In this document: positions 21,121 through 32,125 of the stretch, piece by piece
How the letters are laid out: the number at the start of each line of letters is the position of its first letter
How positions within the stretch are numbered: the first letter of the stretch is position 1
Source: Macrosoma leucophasiata
Taxonomy: Eukaryota > Arthropoda > Insecta > Lepidoptera > Hedylidae
Direction: 5' to 3'
Assembly (NCBI GenBank): GCA_036365455.1
Contig: JAWQUS010000003.1
Location: forward strand, 3,740,001-3,804,000
DNA length: 64,000 bases
Translations under genes and position numbers: made by a program
Notes under the pieces: model-generated
The model's database searches: none
What the model was told of the DNA's origin: nothing
The model's input: only the letters and a program-made list of their open reading frames with translations

Positions 21121-21606
21121 CTTAGTAATAGGGTCCCGTAAAGTCCCGTTGTCAATCGTCAGTACCTCATTCCAATCGTTGTTTGGAACAGAATCCAACA
21201 CCGGATTGGACACTAAAAATATCGAAACAACCTCCTCCATCAAACAAACTCGTATCATAGTAAACCAATAGAAAGTCAAATACAGAATGGATTTTTTCAG
21301 AGTACAATCAGGACCGCTGTGCCAATATACAAGCCACTGTGACGCTATTGTTTTAGGTTCAGGTTATTACAGACTGAGTTTATGATTAGTTTGCAGTCGC
21401 TGATATAAAACTCAGTGGTTAAATAGCCAGTTAAAAAATAAATCTGACAGAGCTGACAGCTGCCAGAAAATATTTCAAATATATTATTCTGTTCTCTGGG
21501 TCTATAAAGGCTGTTTATCTTGCTATGCCGATTGATTGTAATATTCATTGTGTTACTATTCATAATGTTAATGTTATTGTGTTATTGTATTTGTCTCTTT
21601 ACATCT
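21121..21606. other. Spacer, nothing recognised
   Basis: No coding or repeat feature supported. Confidence 0.4.
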
Positions 21607-21791
21607 TCTTAATATATATAAATCTCGTGTCACAATGTTTGTCCTCAATGGACTCCTAAACCACCTAACCGATTATAATAAAATTCACACACCATGTGCA
21701 GTTCGATCCAACTTGAGAGATAGGATAGCTTACATTACGCTATGACTAATAGGAGCAGAGCAGCGCGGGCGAAGCCGGGGCGGGCCGCTAG
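21607..21791 (+). mobile_element. Helitron-like element
   Basis: Contains CTCGTGTCACAATGTTTGTC, CCACCTAACCGATTATAAT, TACGCTATGACTAATAGGAG and ends GGGCGGGCCGCTAG|T. The left end is AT-rich and imprecise. Confidence 0.65.
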
Positions 21792-21985
21792 TATTATATA
21801 TAAAATTCTCGTGTCACAATGTTTGTCTTCGTACTCCTCCGAAACGGTTGGACCGATTTTAACCAAATTTTGCATGCATATTCAGTAGGTCTGAGAATCG
21901 GCTAACATCTATTTTTCATAACATTTTTGGACATATTTTTTTTAATTTTCTAGGGCGATACGAAGTTTGCCGGGACAGCTATAGC
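21792..21985 (+). mobile_element. Second Helitron-like element in tandem
   Basis: Starts right at the T following the previous CTAG. It shares CTCGTGTCACAATGTTTGTC, carries GGTTGGACCGATTTTAACC, and ends GAAGTTTGCCGGGACAGCTAT, where CTAG appears mutated. Confidence 0.55.
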
Positions 21986-22138
21986 AGTACCAATATAAAG
22001 TAATTCAGCTGTAGTTCCGTTTTTCTATTAATTTATCCAAAGTCCACTATCAGACGCCTGTAAATATCGTAAGGTACTGTAAGTGGTCGGTAACGCGTAG
22101 CCTACTCTATCACTTTTGAGTTCATTGCATTTGAGTAG

Positions 22139-22432
22139 TTTTTTTTTACGTAACGAAGGTGGGAAACCAACTTGCAGTTCACATTGATGTAAAGTGATGA
22201 CTGCAGCCTATAGACATCGTCATAAAAACCAGTGATCAAAACGCAGATTTGTTGCCACTCCTAAGACCTTAGTTATTTTGTCTCTGTGATATTTATTACG
22301 GGGCCATACATTAACCTCTAACCGGAACACGATAGTGTTGAACACTACCATTTGGCGGCACATAGATTAGGTAATACGGCACCTCGCCTACGCCCTGTAG
22401 CTCCTACACTGAAACTACGACCACTACAGCAA
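22139..22432 (-). mobile_element. SINE-A, old subfamily
   Basis: Has ATTTATTACGGGGCCATACA and CATTTGGCGGCACATAGATT, as at 11.5 kb. The head end is badly decayed (GTAGCTCCTACACTGAAAC). Confidence 0.7.
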
Positions 22433-22471
22433 AAATCGAGGCAGAGATATAATGATAACAGTTGATAGATT

Positions 22472-22640
22472 ATATTTATTTATTTTTACTTTATTGAAAC
22501 AATAAAACATATCGCTACAAATGGTGAACTTAACGCTTAAGGCGTTCTCTGTCTATCAACCAATTAGATGTTTTGCTTATGCCGTTAAGCTCCGCTATTC
22601 TACCATGTATTTTTATTATAACTTCACAGTAGATTTTAAG
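22472..22640 (-). mobile_element. LINE 3' untranslated tail
   Basis: On the minus strand: AAGCGTTAAGTTCACCATTTG, then TTCAATAAAGTAAAAATAAA with (AAAT)n. It matches the 3' UTR of the relic ending at 28.31 kb (GCGTTAAGTTCGCCATTTG, CAATAAAGT), so it is a short copy of that LINE. Confidence 0.6.
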
Positions 22641-22708
22641 GGACCCATATGTAGCACAATGAAATAAATATGTTATCATTATTAATATCATGATGATTAT
22701 TATTTATG

Positions 22709-23250
22709 ATGTAAGAAAGTGGCTTTGTGTGAATGATAGTATCGGCAGAGAATATGTAATAATACTACGTATAGAATGGATACTTCGACGTCCCGCCCGA
22801 TTTCCCCGCATCACCCAACCTCCTCCCCTCTTATGGGCGATATTTTCTACGTGCTACGCACACAGTTGCACGTGTAAATACACGTTAATGATTGATGTCT
22901 GTGTAATAGAGACCAAATTAAGCGTTTGTATGAAATTTTGTCGGAGTGTCCGCGATGTGGTATCGGTGTAAAAATGAAAAAAGGCATGCTCCGATGGTTC
23001 GGGTATATAGAAAAAATGTCGAATGAGCGAATGACTAAACAGATATATAATGCGAATGTGGATGGTTACAGAGGCCCAGGAAGACCAAGACTGACCTACC
23101 ATTACCTTCCAAAGTCTTAGAAATTGTCGTGTATGTATGAAGAGAATGATGAAGGTAGATGAGGCACGGGAGGTCTGTCAGGACCGGGATATCCGGCGAT
23201 CCTCATTCTCTGCCTACCCCGTTAGGGTCCTGCGTGAAGATACATACATA
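22709..23250 (+). pseudogene. RTE-like LINE 3' fragment, interrupted
   Basis: Left part GATGTAAGAAAGTGGC to ATAGTATCGG, right part from TATCGGTGTAAAAATG onward. The right part encodes KMKKGMLRWFGYIEKM and GPGRPRLTYH with later frameshifts, ending near the CATA tail at 23250. A 214-bp insert at 22746-22959 splits it. Confidence 0.75.
22746..22959. mobile_element. Unclassified 214-bp insertion
   Basis: Lies between two GTATCGG copies (22739-22745, 22960-22966) inside an otherwise collinear RTE fragment. The insert starts CAGAGAATATG, has no evident terminal inverted repeat and no ORF of note. Type unknown. Confidence 0.5.
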
Positions 23251-23251
23251 C

Positions 23252-23754
23252 ACGATTATTATTTAATCAATTTACGGGTTTTGATTTCTTCTCACAAACT
23301 CCGATGCAATACACAATTGACCGCACGAGTGTGCTTAGTTATGCGGACGGTATGTCACGCATTTAATTGGGACTCAATCTTGGAATGGCATTGACAATGG
23401 GTCCCCGAGCGAAATCAAACCGAATCCCATGCTTGTCGCTTCACTGATTTAACATGGTGTATTTATTTATTGGTATGCTCTTAGTAGTTCACCTATAATT
23501 ACCACCAAAAATATAAATTATAGTAAATGACAGATACAATTCAAGTAAAACAGCTCAAATAGACGGTCCGGTCTATTTTTTTTTTTTCAAATAAAATCTT
23601 GATAGATTATATTAATAGAAAACAACACATACTTTTAAATGAAACAGAAATCTTAATAAGAAATAGCTTAGAAGAAATAAGTGTATTATTATAATTTAGT
23701 AACAACGATAACTAATGAAAAAAGAGTATTTGAGACGAGGTTATGGGAATTTAT
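23252..23754. other. AT-rich spacer, nothing recognised
   Basis: No supported coding or repeat content. Confidence 0.45.
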
Positions 23755-24080
23755 TTTTAACATACAAATAAATAGTCTGTTTGTAATATAAAAATAACCG
23801 CTTTTTACTAAATGCATATGTATGTATACACGATACATATACCAAAACAACATTTTATACCATTTTTGTCTGTATGGCTGTCTGTCTGTCTGTCTGTTTG
23901 GCGGGGCTAATCTTGGGAACGGCTTTACCGATTTTGACGGGACTTTTACTGGCAGATAGCTGATGTAATAAGGAGTAACTTAGGCTACTTTTATATTAGC
24001 TGCGCCCACGACTTCGTCCGGGTAGATACCTACTGAACAATCATAAATTCTCACGCGGGAGAAGTCGCGGGCACAGCTAG
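23755..24080 (+). mobile_element. Helitron-like element, short form
   Basis: From ACAAATAAATAG through TAAAAATAACCGCTTTTTAC, a TGTC microsatellite, GGCGGGGCTAATCTTGGGAA and GCTGATGTAATAAGGAG to GCGGGCACAGCTAG|T. The terminal hairpin is present. The left end is less certain. Confidence 0.7.
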
Positions 24081-24081
24081 T

Positions 24082-24914
24082 ATGAATAATGAGTACAGTA
24101 CCCGCCAAGACGATTTATCCGCTATTAGCTTTGTCTCGTTTCTTCATACGCGCTGTGATATTATACAAACGAAAAAAAAAATTGACGGTGCCAAAATTGA
24201 ATCGCAGTAACACGTGAGGTACGGGTCCACTACAATTATGAAGACGTAATAATCAAAATTTTCAAGTCCTGTAATGGTCCGACCAATTAGTTTTATCCCG
24301 TTTTCTTTTCGAGACGTGGGATACCGGCCATAAATCCGTTTTATAGCGCAGGTAATTTCCGTAAAAAATTTGCTACTCCAAGTTTTCTTTGTATGTGACG
24401 GCTTTTGATTGGAAGTTTTTATAGGTACTTTGTTTTAAGTATTATGACGCAGCTGTTTTGCAACTTTGTTGGAAAGAGATTGAGTGAAATTTTCACGTCA
24501 ACTGACGAAAGCAAAAAATGTTTTACGAAAGTTTTTTTTCTTACTTTGCCTCAATTATTACTCAATTTCATTGCTTTAGACTACTTTAGAGCAAGACTGA
24601 TAGGTAGGTCACAGACCGACTTTACCTTGGATTTAATATAATTATCTTTCAACACTAATTTTGTTTCACAGATGGGTTTTACTTATGGCAATAATGTTTT
24701 ATGTGTGCAGGCTGAAATTTGAGTGGTCGTTTGCCCGTAGAACGATTTGCCGCGAGAGTTGATTTTTTTTCTGGTTTCAAATAATTTCTAAATGATGATG
24801 ATGATCACCTCGAAAGCGTGAGAAATTATAGTGATTCACTGAAAGCAACCTGTGTTCCACTGTGTACTAGTTGAACTAGTGCACGAATGCTACCGTACGC
24901 TGCCCAAAAAGTTA
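24082..24914. other. Spacer, nothing recognised
   Basis: About 830 bp, with a short (ATG)n at 24793-24805; no supported feature. Confidence 0.45.
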
Positions 24915-24927
24915 AAAATGATTAATA

Positions 24928-25292
24928 ATAATAATAATGGCAACCCATAATATACGTCCCACTGCTGGGCACGAGTCTCTCCCCTTTGGGGGGAGGCCTG
25001 GAGCTTACTCCACCACGCTGCTCCAATGCGGATTGGTGGAGGTGGGTGGGTTAGTGGCCAACCCACTGTCGGATGTTTTCAAACCGCCCATAAGGCCTCC
25101 GACAAGGTTTAACGACTGCTATCCATCGATAGCAACCGGGACCGACGGCTTAACGTGCCCTCCGAAGCACGGAAACGCGCATTTAATTTGCCACTAGCGG
25201 TCACCCATCACACTACCCGACCGCGCCCGTAGTGCTTAACCGAGCAGATCGCTTACGATCTACACCAGCCGCTGGGCCATGCGCGCTTCTAT
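24928..25292 (-). mobile_element. SINE-C, full length, with 13-bp target duplication
   Basis: AAAATGATTAATA flanks both sides (24915-24927, 25293-25305). The minus-strand head GCGCGCATGGCCCAGCGGC holds a perfect A-box (TGGCCCAGCGG), and the tail is (ATT)n. This is the best family C reference copy in the window. Confidence 0.85.
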
Positions 25293-25332
25293 AAAATGAT
25301 TAATATTCATAAATTCATATTCATAAAAAGAA

Positions 25333-25541
25333 AGACGACCCGGTTAGTCCAGCGATGTGAGACGACCATTTAATTCGAAGGGTCGCGGGTTCGATCCCCG
25401 TACCGGGACAAATATTTATATGGCCTATAGATATTTGTTACGGGTCTGGGTGTTTGTGTATGTGTTGTGTGTACAACGGCACCTATGACACAGGTTTATA
25501 CCTAGTGTGGAGCTGTAAGTGTAGGCTTATTTTATTTAACA
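25333..25541 (+). mobile_element. SINE-B (tRNA-derived), full length
   Basis: GACGACCCGGTTAGTCCAGCG head with A-box-like TTAGTCCAGCG, perfect B-box GGTTCGATCCC at about 25390, then CCGTACCGGG closing the acceptor-like stem. The non-tRNA body carries TTACGGGTCTGGGTGTTTG, TACAACGGCACC and GGTTTATACC. Confidence 0.8.
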
Positions 25542-25849
25542 ATTTTCTTTAGTGGTGGAAATGGCCCAGGAATCCCTTATTATAAATGTTTAGAACAAAA
25601 CAAGCTCTGCCTTGGCGTTTTTTCGCTCTAAAGTAACACGGTAAGAGTAAGAAAAGAAAAAGGATATTAAAGGTCAATTGTATTACCAACATAGAACCAT
25701 TTTGCTATGGTAAAACAAACATCAAAATTTTGAATATTATATGATACGACTGTAAAACAAACAAAGCTTTGAAAGTTCGACTCTAAAATCTACAACTTAT
25801 TTTTGTGCAACTTAATAATTATAAATTTATAACTGACTTTTACTTACAT

Positions 25850-26415
25850 TTTGGTTCTACATCTACCAAAATAACAAAAGCTCTATTCTGCCTTCTGGCC
25901 CAACTCACCATAATATAGACACTTCTGACTCGTGGCTTGATCTAATTCTTACATCCTGTCAAAGTCGCGTAATCAACCACGGGCAGCTATCAGCTCCTGG
26001 CTTCTCTCGGCACGATTTGATTTTCTTATCATACAAACTTAAAATTCCAAAGATTAAGCCTGAAGTGGTGTGGATGCGAAATATTGCCAAAATTGATTTT
26101 AATTTATTAAATGAAGCCGCCCAAAATTTAGATTATTCTAATGTTTATTCTGCGTTATCGATTGATACCAAAATTAATAATTTCAACTCTATTCTATTAT
26201 CGTTGTATGATACTTATGCGCCGTCAAACTGAAGCGTCCTCCTGCTCCATGGATCACGAGGGGCATCCGTATGGCCATGTCTCGGCGGGACAGAGCCTTT
26301 CGAACCTTCAAACGTGACAGGTGCGACGAAAATTGGTGTCTATATAAGGCCGCCCGCAACCAGTGTAATAAGTTGGTAAGAGCAGCCAAACGCAAACATA
26401 TCTTTGAACATGTTG
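25850..26415 (+). pseudogene. CR1/jockey-like LINE ORF2 relic, endonuclease end and linker
   Basis: One frame gives DSWLDLILT, NHGQLSAPGFSRHDLIFLSY and RNIAKIDFNLLNEAA, matching the C-terminal part of an APE-type endonuclease (the GxSxHD-like SRHD block) and the linker to the polymerase. A frameshift near 26226 moves to KRPPAPWITRGIRMAMSRRDRAFR and YKAARNQCNKLVRAAKRKH. The catalytic polymerase is gone. It stops at the opposite-strand R1-like block and its likely C-terminal continuation lies past it at 27.66 kb. Confidence 0.75.
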
Positions 26416-27660
26416 CAATTAGCCGCTTCTAACTTCTGCACTTCATCTGAGGTGGAACGACCACGCATCTCCGAGGTTGCAACCTCAATGGCCGTAGCTG
26501 CGTCTTTTAAGGCGTGGACATAAGTGCCCTTTAGATTGGATGATTTTGTGGCCACCGCAGTGATAACTGCTAAACTTGTCCTAACCACTTCATTGAGGGC
26601 TGAGGCAGGCCTTATGTCCGCGTCTACCTCTGTCACGTCTGGGACATGGAGATATGACGGACGAACCGAACGCGCCTCTTTTTTTCTGCTGACAGCGTCA
26701 GCTATATCTCCTTCCGCTTGTAGTCGGAGCTCCTGAGCTTTGGTTGCTCGGCCCTGGCAAGATACTGTGTCGTAGACGGACGGCCTCTTCCTATTCTAGC
26801 TGCCGCCGCCTTTTGCGCCATATTCTTCCGGGTAGACCCTCATCCGACGGCACGGGACTGGCTGTAACGCAACTCATGTCAGTTAAGTCCGACTCCGATA
26901 ATAGAGATTGTCCGCCTCTAGACTCATTTTTGTCCATATCCGTGGGCCCCTTAGCATGGGGATTGTCATGTAAAGGAATCGCGACACTGAGAGTGCGCGT
27001 GTTCTTCTTCGTCTGTTTTTTGTGGCCCTTGCGGGCATCACTTTCCTCACCTGAGTTCAGACGCACAATGCTCCGCGTGTGTATTCGCTTATGCGAGCGA
27101 GCAGAAATGGGCGTGGGTACCCGCATTTCCCTTTCTTCACGGCCCTCCTCCTGGCCTTCTGAATACATGCGCGCGGCACTGCTCGTACGCGACCTATTTT
27201 TTGAGCGCACAGAACTTGACGTGCACTCACTCATCTTCATCTCCTTCACTTCATCTCTTTCTCCCAAATTATCTACACACTGGCCCCAGATACGATGGGG
27301 CTGACTTCCTGAGCAGTGGGGATTCCCCGATTTCGGGACCCTCCTGGGGATTTTTTGCCATTGTCGCCATCATGTAGTTTTAGGCCAAGGACTAGCATTC
27401 AAAGAGTAGACAACGCCCCCGATTAAATTGTCCTACCCCGTGTTAGGTGTAGCTGGATGTGTGAGTAAAAGTGTATGTGTGTATGAATGGTATGTGTTTC
27501 TGAATATTATGTATATTTGTGATTGTAGAGTAAGCCCCTCCCCATTTACCCGGGCTTGGGACCGGCACCATGTGACCCCACCCGAAGGAGGCAACCGAAG
27601 GAGCCACACAGCGGCTGGGTTAAATGGTGGTAAATGGCTAACCATCCGCCAACGTAGACA
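26416..27660 (-). pseudogene. R1/TRAS-like LINE 5' end: ORF1 relic and probable 5' UTR
   Basis: On the minus strand a frame starts at 27267 (MGERDEVKEMKMSECTSS, serine/arginine-rich) and stops at 26791. A second open stretch, 26636-26416, gives ALNEVVRTSLAVITAVATKS and DEVQKLEAANCN. The charged N-terminus and KLEAAN segment look like ORF1 of R1-type LINEs from insects. 27268-27660, with a GGGATTCCCCGATTTCGGG-type block near 27330, would be the 5' UTR. No zinc knuckles or ORF2 are included. Clade is tentative. Long plus-strand frames here are antisense shadows. Confidence 0.55.
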
Positions 27661-28312
27661 ATCCAGAATTCTGTGTCAACTTTTTTCTATTCTTTTTGAC
27701 GTTTCCTCTCCTACTTATTTAAAAAATAATTTCTAATATCTCTGCTCCTCTCACTCATTGCATCTTCGCTCTAATGAATCTCTCACTCTTTCTATACCCC
27801 TTCATAGATCTGGTTTCGTTGCTAACTCTTTTACTGTTCAAGCAGCTCGATTGTGGGATGCGCTTCCAGATGTCCTCCAAAGATCTTGTTCGAGACTAAC
27901 GTTTAAAAACAATTTAAAGAAACATCTTTTAAGATAATTATACGAGTATGTGTGTGAATCTTGAGTGGGAATCCTTATCAGAAATCATCATCCAAATCAT
28001 TTATTTATTTATGTGTAAGTATATTTTATAATATAATAATATGTATGTTTATAAATTATGTGTAGCTACAAATATATGTATATTATTGTATTTGTATTAT
28101 GTATTAATTACTATATATGTATATATAGTATTGTGTATTTTCTAATAAGTAATACTTTTGTTTTTATAGTTTCTCCGCATTTAACTGTTGTGCCGCTCAG
28201 ATAGCTCTCTAGACTCCCGATGGTTAACTGGAAAAGAGCGCTTTTAGCGTTAAGTTCGCCATTTGTCACTATGTTTAATATTGTGGCAATAAAGTATTAA
28301 ATAAATAAAAGC
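27661..28312 (+). pseudogene. CR1/jockey-like LINE relic, ORF2 C-terminus and 3' UTR
   Basis: The frame from about 27770 reads SNESLTLSIPLHRSGFVANS, FTVQAARLWDALPDVLQRSC and LTFKNNLKKHLLR then stop. This is the ARLWN-LP...FK..LK..L motif at the end of many jockey/CR1 proteins. The 3' UTR ends GGCAATAAAGTATTAAATAAAT. It is probably the same insertion as 25.85-26.42 kb. Confidence 0.7.
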
Positions 28313-28510
28313 GAAAGTAATTCATAGTTGAAATAAACTTACAAAGTAAAAAAATCTTTAGAATGCTCCCCTGTAAAATCAAGATTTTACAGTTATGACT
28401 TTGGTGCACCGGATGAGCGAATTAATATTGCACATTGAGCCTACGAAAGAGATAATTGGCTATTGGTAATATAAGCGCTCATAAAATGGCAACATTAAAT
28501 CTATTTACTG

Positions 28511-28700
28511 TGACATTAATCTACGAACTGGACTCGATGCTTCACATTGCATACGGTCTCGCACGAATCACGTACGGACTTAATACACGTTACTTTTGAG
28601 CGCACTTAAAATTGTAGTCTGACGAAATAGAATACGTGAGGTGGTTGTTATATAAGTTACAGCGTTATTCGAGCCTCTGTTTTCCTAATTTGAATTATAT
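28511..28700. repeat. Direct repeat, copy 1 of 2 (190 bp)
   Basis: Shared with 29401-29597: CACGTACGGACTTAATACA, TAGTCTGACGAAATAGAATA and GTTATTCGAGCCT. Not coding. Confidence 0.65.
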
Positions 28701-28720
28701 ATATCGTTGTATTAGATAAC

Positions 28721-29005
28721 TTTTTTTAATGTTACGGAAGTGGCAAACAAGCATGCAGTTCACATTGATGTTAAGTGATGACTGCAGCCTATAGACACCC
28801 ATACAAATACCGAGTTCAAAACGCAGATTCGTTACCACTCCTGAGGCCTAAGGTTTTATACCTCTGTGCCGGAAATTACAGGGCCGTACATTACCACTTG
28901 ACCGGAACACGATAGTGCTGAACACTACCATTTAGCGGCAAGTATATTAGGTAATGCGGTAGTGCCTACGCCCGCGAGCTCCGTCACTGGAGCTCTACCA
29001 CCAGT
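28721..29005 (-). mobile_element. SINE-A, full length
   Basis: T-run/GTTACGGAAGTGGC to GAGCTCTACCACCAGT, directly followed by an (AT)n array. Confidence 0.85.
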
Positions 29006-29009
29006 GAAG

Positions 29010-29010
<1 letters not shown>

Positions 29011-29052
<42 letters not shown>
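29011..29052. repeat. (AT)n microsatellite
   Basis: About 40 bp of uninterrupted AT. Confidence 0.95.
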
Positions 29053-29057
<5 letters not shown>

Positions 29058-29400
29058 TAATAACTGTTGGCTTAACACAATTTGGATTTTTTAAATGTTC
29101 TTCCTTAGATATGCTGCATTATTTTAAAATACTCGTATTTTAGGCAACGTGCTTATGAATAAGGGTGATGGGCAGTGTATCTATTTTTTGTTTGTATAAT
29201 ACGTATGTAAGCCTATTATGTTTATCGTGTTTAAAATTAAAATTACATTATGATCATGTTACGGGGAAAATAGACATAAAATTATGTTTTAAGACTGAGT
29301 GATATCTTTATGCGTCGATCGTGAAATTACACTTAACTGCAACTTGTTATTTTAAATTAAAAAACTGACGATAATTAATGTTAAAAACTGCACTGGAAAT

Positions 29401-29597
29401 GTCCACATTAATCTACAAACATGACTCGAAATATCGCATTGCATAGGTACGGTCTCGCGCGAATCACGTACGGACTTAATACATGTTACTTTTGAGCGGA
29501 CTTAAAAATTGTAGTCTGACGAAATAGAATACGTGAGGTGCTTCTTAAATAAGTTGTTGCGTTATTCGAGCCTTTGTTTTCTTTATTTCATATAAGT
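29401..29597. repeat. Direct repeat, copy 2 of 2
   Basis: Counterpart of 28511-28700, in the same orientation, with a 4-bp AGGT insertion and several substitutions. Confidence 0.65.
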
Positions 29598-30330
29598 ATA
29601 CATTTGTGTGAAACTACAGTTGTCTTCTCAGATATAATTGTTATATTTGGCTAACTGTCAGTTCTTCCTAAGACTTACAGCATAAAATAATATTCGCATA
29701 TTGGTAATGAGCATTTATGAATTTTGATAAGTAGTGAGTTTTTGCTTTTGTGTAACTGACTTATCATTATTCTATTGGTTTGTTAACAAAACACAATAAA
29801 CAAAATTATAAGAATTGAAATTATAGTGGACTTAGTAGGTATCCAAAAAGAGAGGGCAGGCCGTCGGTGGGATTGGGCCCAAGGAAGGAACCTCCCAACG
29901 ATGCGCGACCCATTAAGGAGCGTTCCGCACCAGTCTCTTGATTCAACCGTCAAACGAGAGTCTTCTATGGTGTTTATATCGTGTTCGCTATGAGATCGTT
30001 TATAGTTTATCGAAATGACTATGACAATGATTGCCGAATCAACGGGCCACATGACGATATACTCATGCGGCTAACTGACTTTATTATTATTGTAATCACG
30101 TCTGTGCCCCCGCCAAAATAAATCAAACAAAGCGGTACCACTAAAAAAAAATTCTCATTTAGAGCTGACTCTGCGCGCCTTAACTCTCATACTCTACCTT
30201 ACCTAGTATTATTACATATTCTCTGACCTTACTCAAAATGCGTGGCTTGGCTGGTTTGCTATCGTCATAATATGAGTATAAGGTGTAAAATCATTCCACT
30301 TTTCTTCAGTCATCAATTCACTTTATTGTA
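29598..30330. other. Spacer, nothing recognised
   Basis: Includes a GC-richer patch at 29840-29960 (GGCCGTCGGTGGGATTGGGC) that I cannot assign. No supported gene. Confidence 0.4.
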
Positions 30331-30485
30331 TGTATGTATGTATCTTCACGCCAGGTCCCTAACGGGGCAGGCAGAGAGTGTAGAGCGCCAGATATCCCGG
30401 TTCTGACAAACCTCTCGTGCCTCCTCTACTTTCATCATTCTCTTCATACATGCACGCCGATTCCTAAGACTTTTGATCCCACTAC
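30331..30485 (-). pseudogene. RTE-like LINE 3' fragment, minus copy
   Basis: Begins with (TGTA)n, then CTTCACGCCAGGTCCCTAAC and ends near ACTTTTGATCCCAC, the complement of GTGGGGTCAAAAGT. Same family as 1.4 kb. Confidence 0.75.
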
Positions 30486-30662
30486 TTTATTGTAATAAGA
30501 AGTTATTGTAGTAACTAAACGGCCAAGCTCTGCATTTTGATTAAGGTATAGATAGAATTTGGGATGATGAAGGTATAGAATTTGGAAAGTTAGGCTTGTA
30601 GAGAAGCTTGGCTCTACATCAAGGCAATGCACACAAGATCTTATAACTTTTTGCAAAATTTT

Positions 30663-31135
30663 ATATTAAAATGTTTTTGGTGGGTATCAATATTACGTAA
30701 TGAGTTATTGAACATTCAATTACTGTACCTACATTCTCTGGTCATGATCACACCTCCAACTATTTTTTTTATGTAATGGAAGTGGCAAACAAGCATGCAG
30801 TTCACATTGATGTTAAGTGATGACTGCAGCCTATAGACACTTACACGAAGACCAAGGTCAAAATGCAGATGCGTTACCACTCCTGAGGCCTATGGTGTTA
30901 TGCCTCTGTGCCGGAAATTACAAGACCGTACATTACCACCTGACCGGAACACGATAGTGCTGAACACTACCATTTAGCGGCAAGTATATTAGGTAATGAG
31001 GTGGTGCCTACGCCCGCCAGCTCCGTCACTGGAACTCACCAGTAAAAAAGTTTATGGTGGGTATCAATATTACGTCATGAATTATTGTACATTCAATTAT
31101 TGTTCCCACATTTTCTGGTCATGATTACACCTCCA
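30663..31135. repeat. 95-bp tandem duplication split by SINE-A
   Basis: 30675-30760 and 31048-31133 are about 90% alike (GGTGGGTATCAATATTACGT, CATTCAATTA, TCTGGTCATGAT). The SINE occupies exactly the junction. Confidence 0.7.
30763..31043 (-). mobile_element. SINE-A, nearly full length
   Basis: Complete except for a shortened head (GGAACTCACCAGT lacks part of the GAGCTC repeat). Confidence 0.85.
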
Positions 31136-31751
31136 CCTTACCTAACCTAAGTTACCTATATCTATCTATTGGGTCTTTGTTCCCATCAGCAAAATACAAG
31201 CATAAAATAATATTAACTCACAAAAGCAAGATACACAAAACGTCATCTCAATTTCGAATATAAATTACGAACCTCTGGCACCGCACTGTCGCCAGAGGCA
31301 CTGAATTTTAGATCTAAATATCATTGCATCCACATTTCGAATCTCGACTTGAACATTCGATAACTTCATGAAACTTGCTGGAAAATCTTGGAGCTATATC
31401 GGTGGCCTCGATAACGTTAGGGAAATGAACTGTGGGGAAATTATTCGATTAGTGGGCGAAGTTTGTTTTTGAGTTCAAATTTCTTATGTTTAATTTATAA
31501 ATTAAACGTAGTTAGTTTTACTGGTGCTTGAGTTTCAATTTCTCGGTTCATGGGGCGTTTCTGACATTGGTGTCATTGGATTATGTAATTTATTATGATA
31601 TGTCTTTTTGATATGTACGTTGCTAATCATTTTGTTGACTTACTAGTTGAGAGATTGAAATGTTTTTGCTGTCCATTACAGTAGCTTTATTATTTTTACC
31701 ATACCAATATTATGATAATGTACCTAAGTACAGCTTATAGATAGAATTGCC
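31136..31751. other. AT-rich spacer, nothing recognised
   Basis: No supported gene or repeat. Confidence 0.45.
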
Positions 31752-32112
31752 ACCTCTGAGGTGATACGAGCGGAGGAGTGCTCTGGAACTATGGTGCTAC
31801 AACGAATGGGGTTTATTTTGCGGTGAACGCGCAGACTCGTGTCTTCGAGGGGTTGAACTGCACTAAGTTGAGTCGACCCCAGTCCGAGACCCGATCCAGA
31901 GAGTGCTCGACTTCAGACACAAGTCTAGTCCTGCTTTCCTCGATAAGTGTCCGAGAGGCATTTGCACGGCTAGTGTAGTGTGCATCTCCTGTACTATCAT
32001 CGGCATAGCAAAGAAAATTGGAGTTTTGTTCCAACATTTCATTGATATGAAGAAAAAGCGTGGGAGATAGCACAGAGCCTTGCGGCACACCAGCGTTGAT
32101 AGGTAGTAATGT
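31752..32112 (-). pseudogene. Non-LTR reverse transcriptase fragment (catalytic core)
   Basis: The minus-strand frame reads MPQGSVLSPTLFLHINEM, then NFLCYADDSTGDAHY and LDRVSDWGRLNLVQFNPSKT, ending AFTAK. PQGSVLSP and YADD are polymerase motifs of jockey/R1-type LINEs. About 110 residues remain, and the initial G-V of GVPQGS is disrupted at the edge. No endonuclease or tail is preserved. Confidence 0.8.
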
Positions 32113-32125
32113 AACTGGAACACGT

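Noticed and set aside
26744..27304. 186-codon plus-strand frame
   Set aside because: It is antisense to the better supported R1-like ORF1 relic on the minus strand; no plausible domain.
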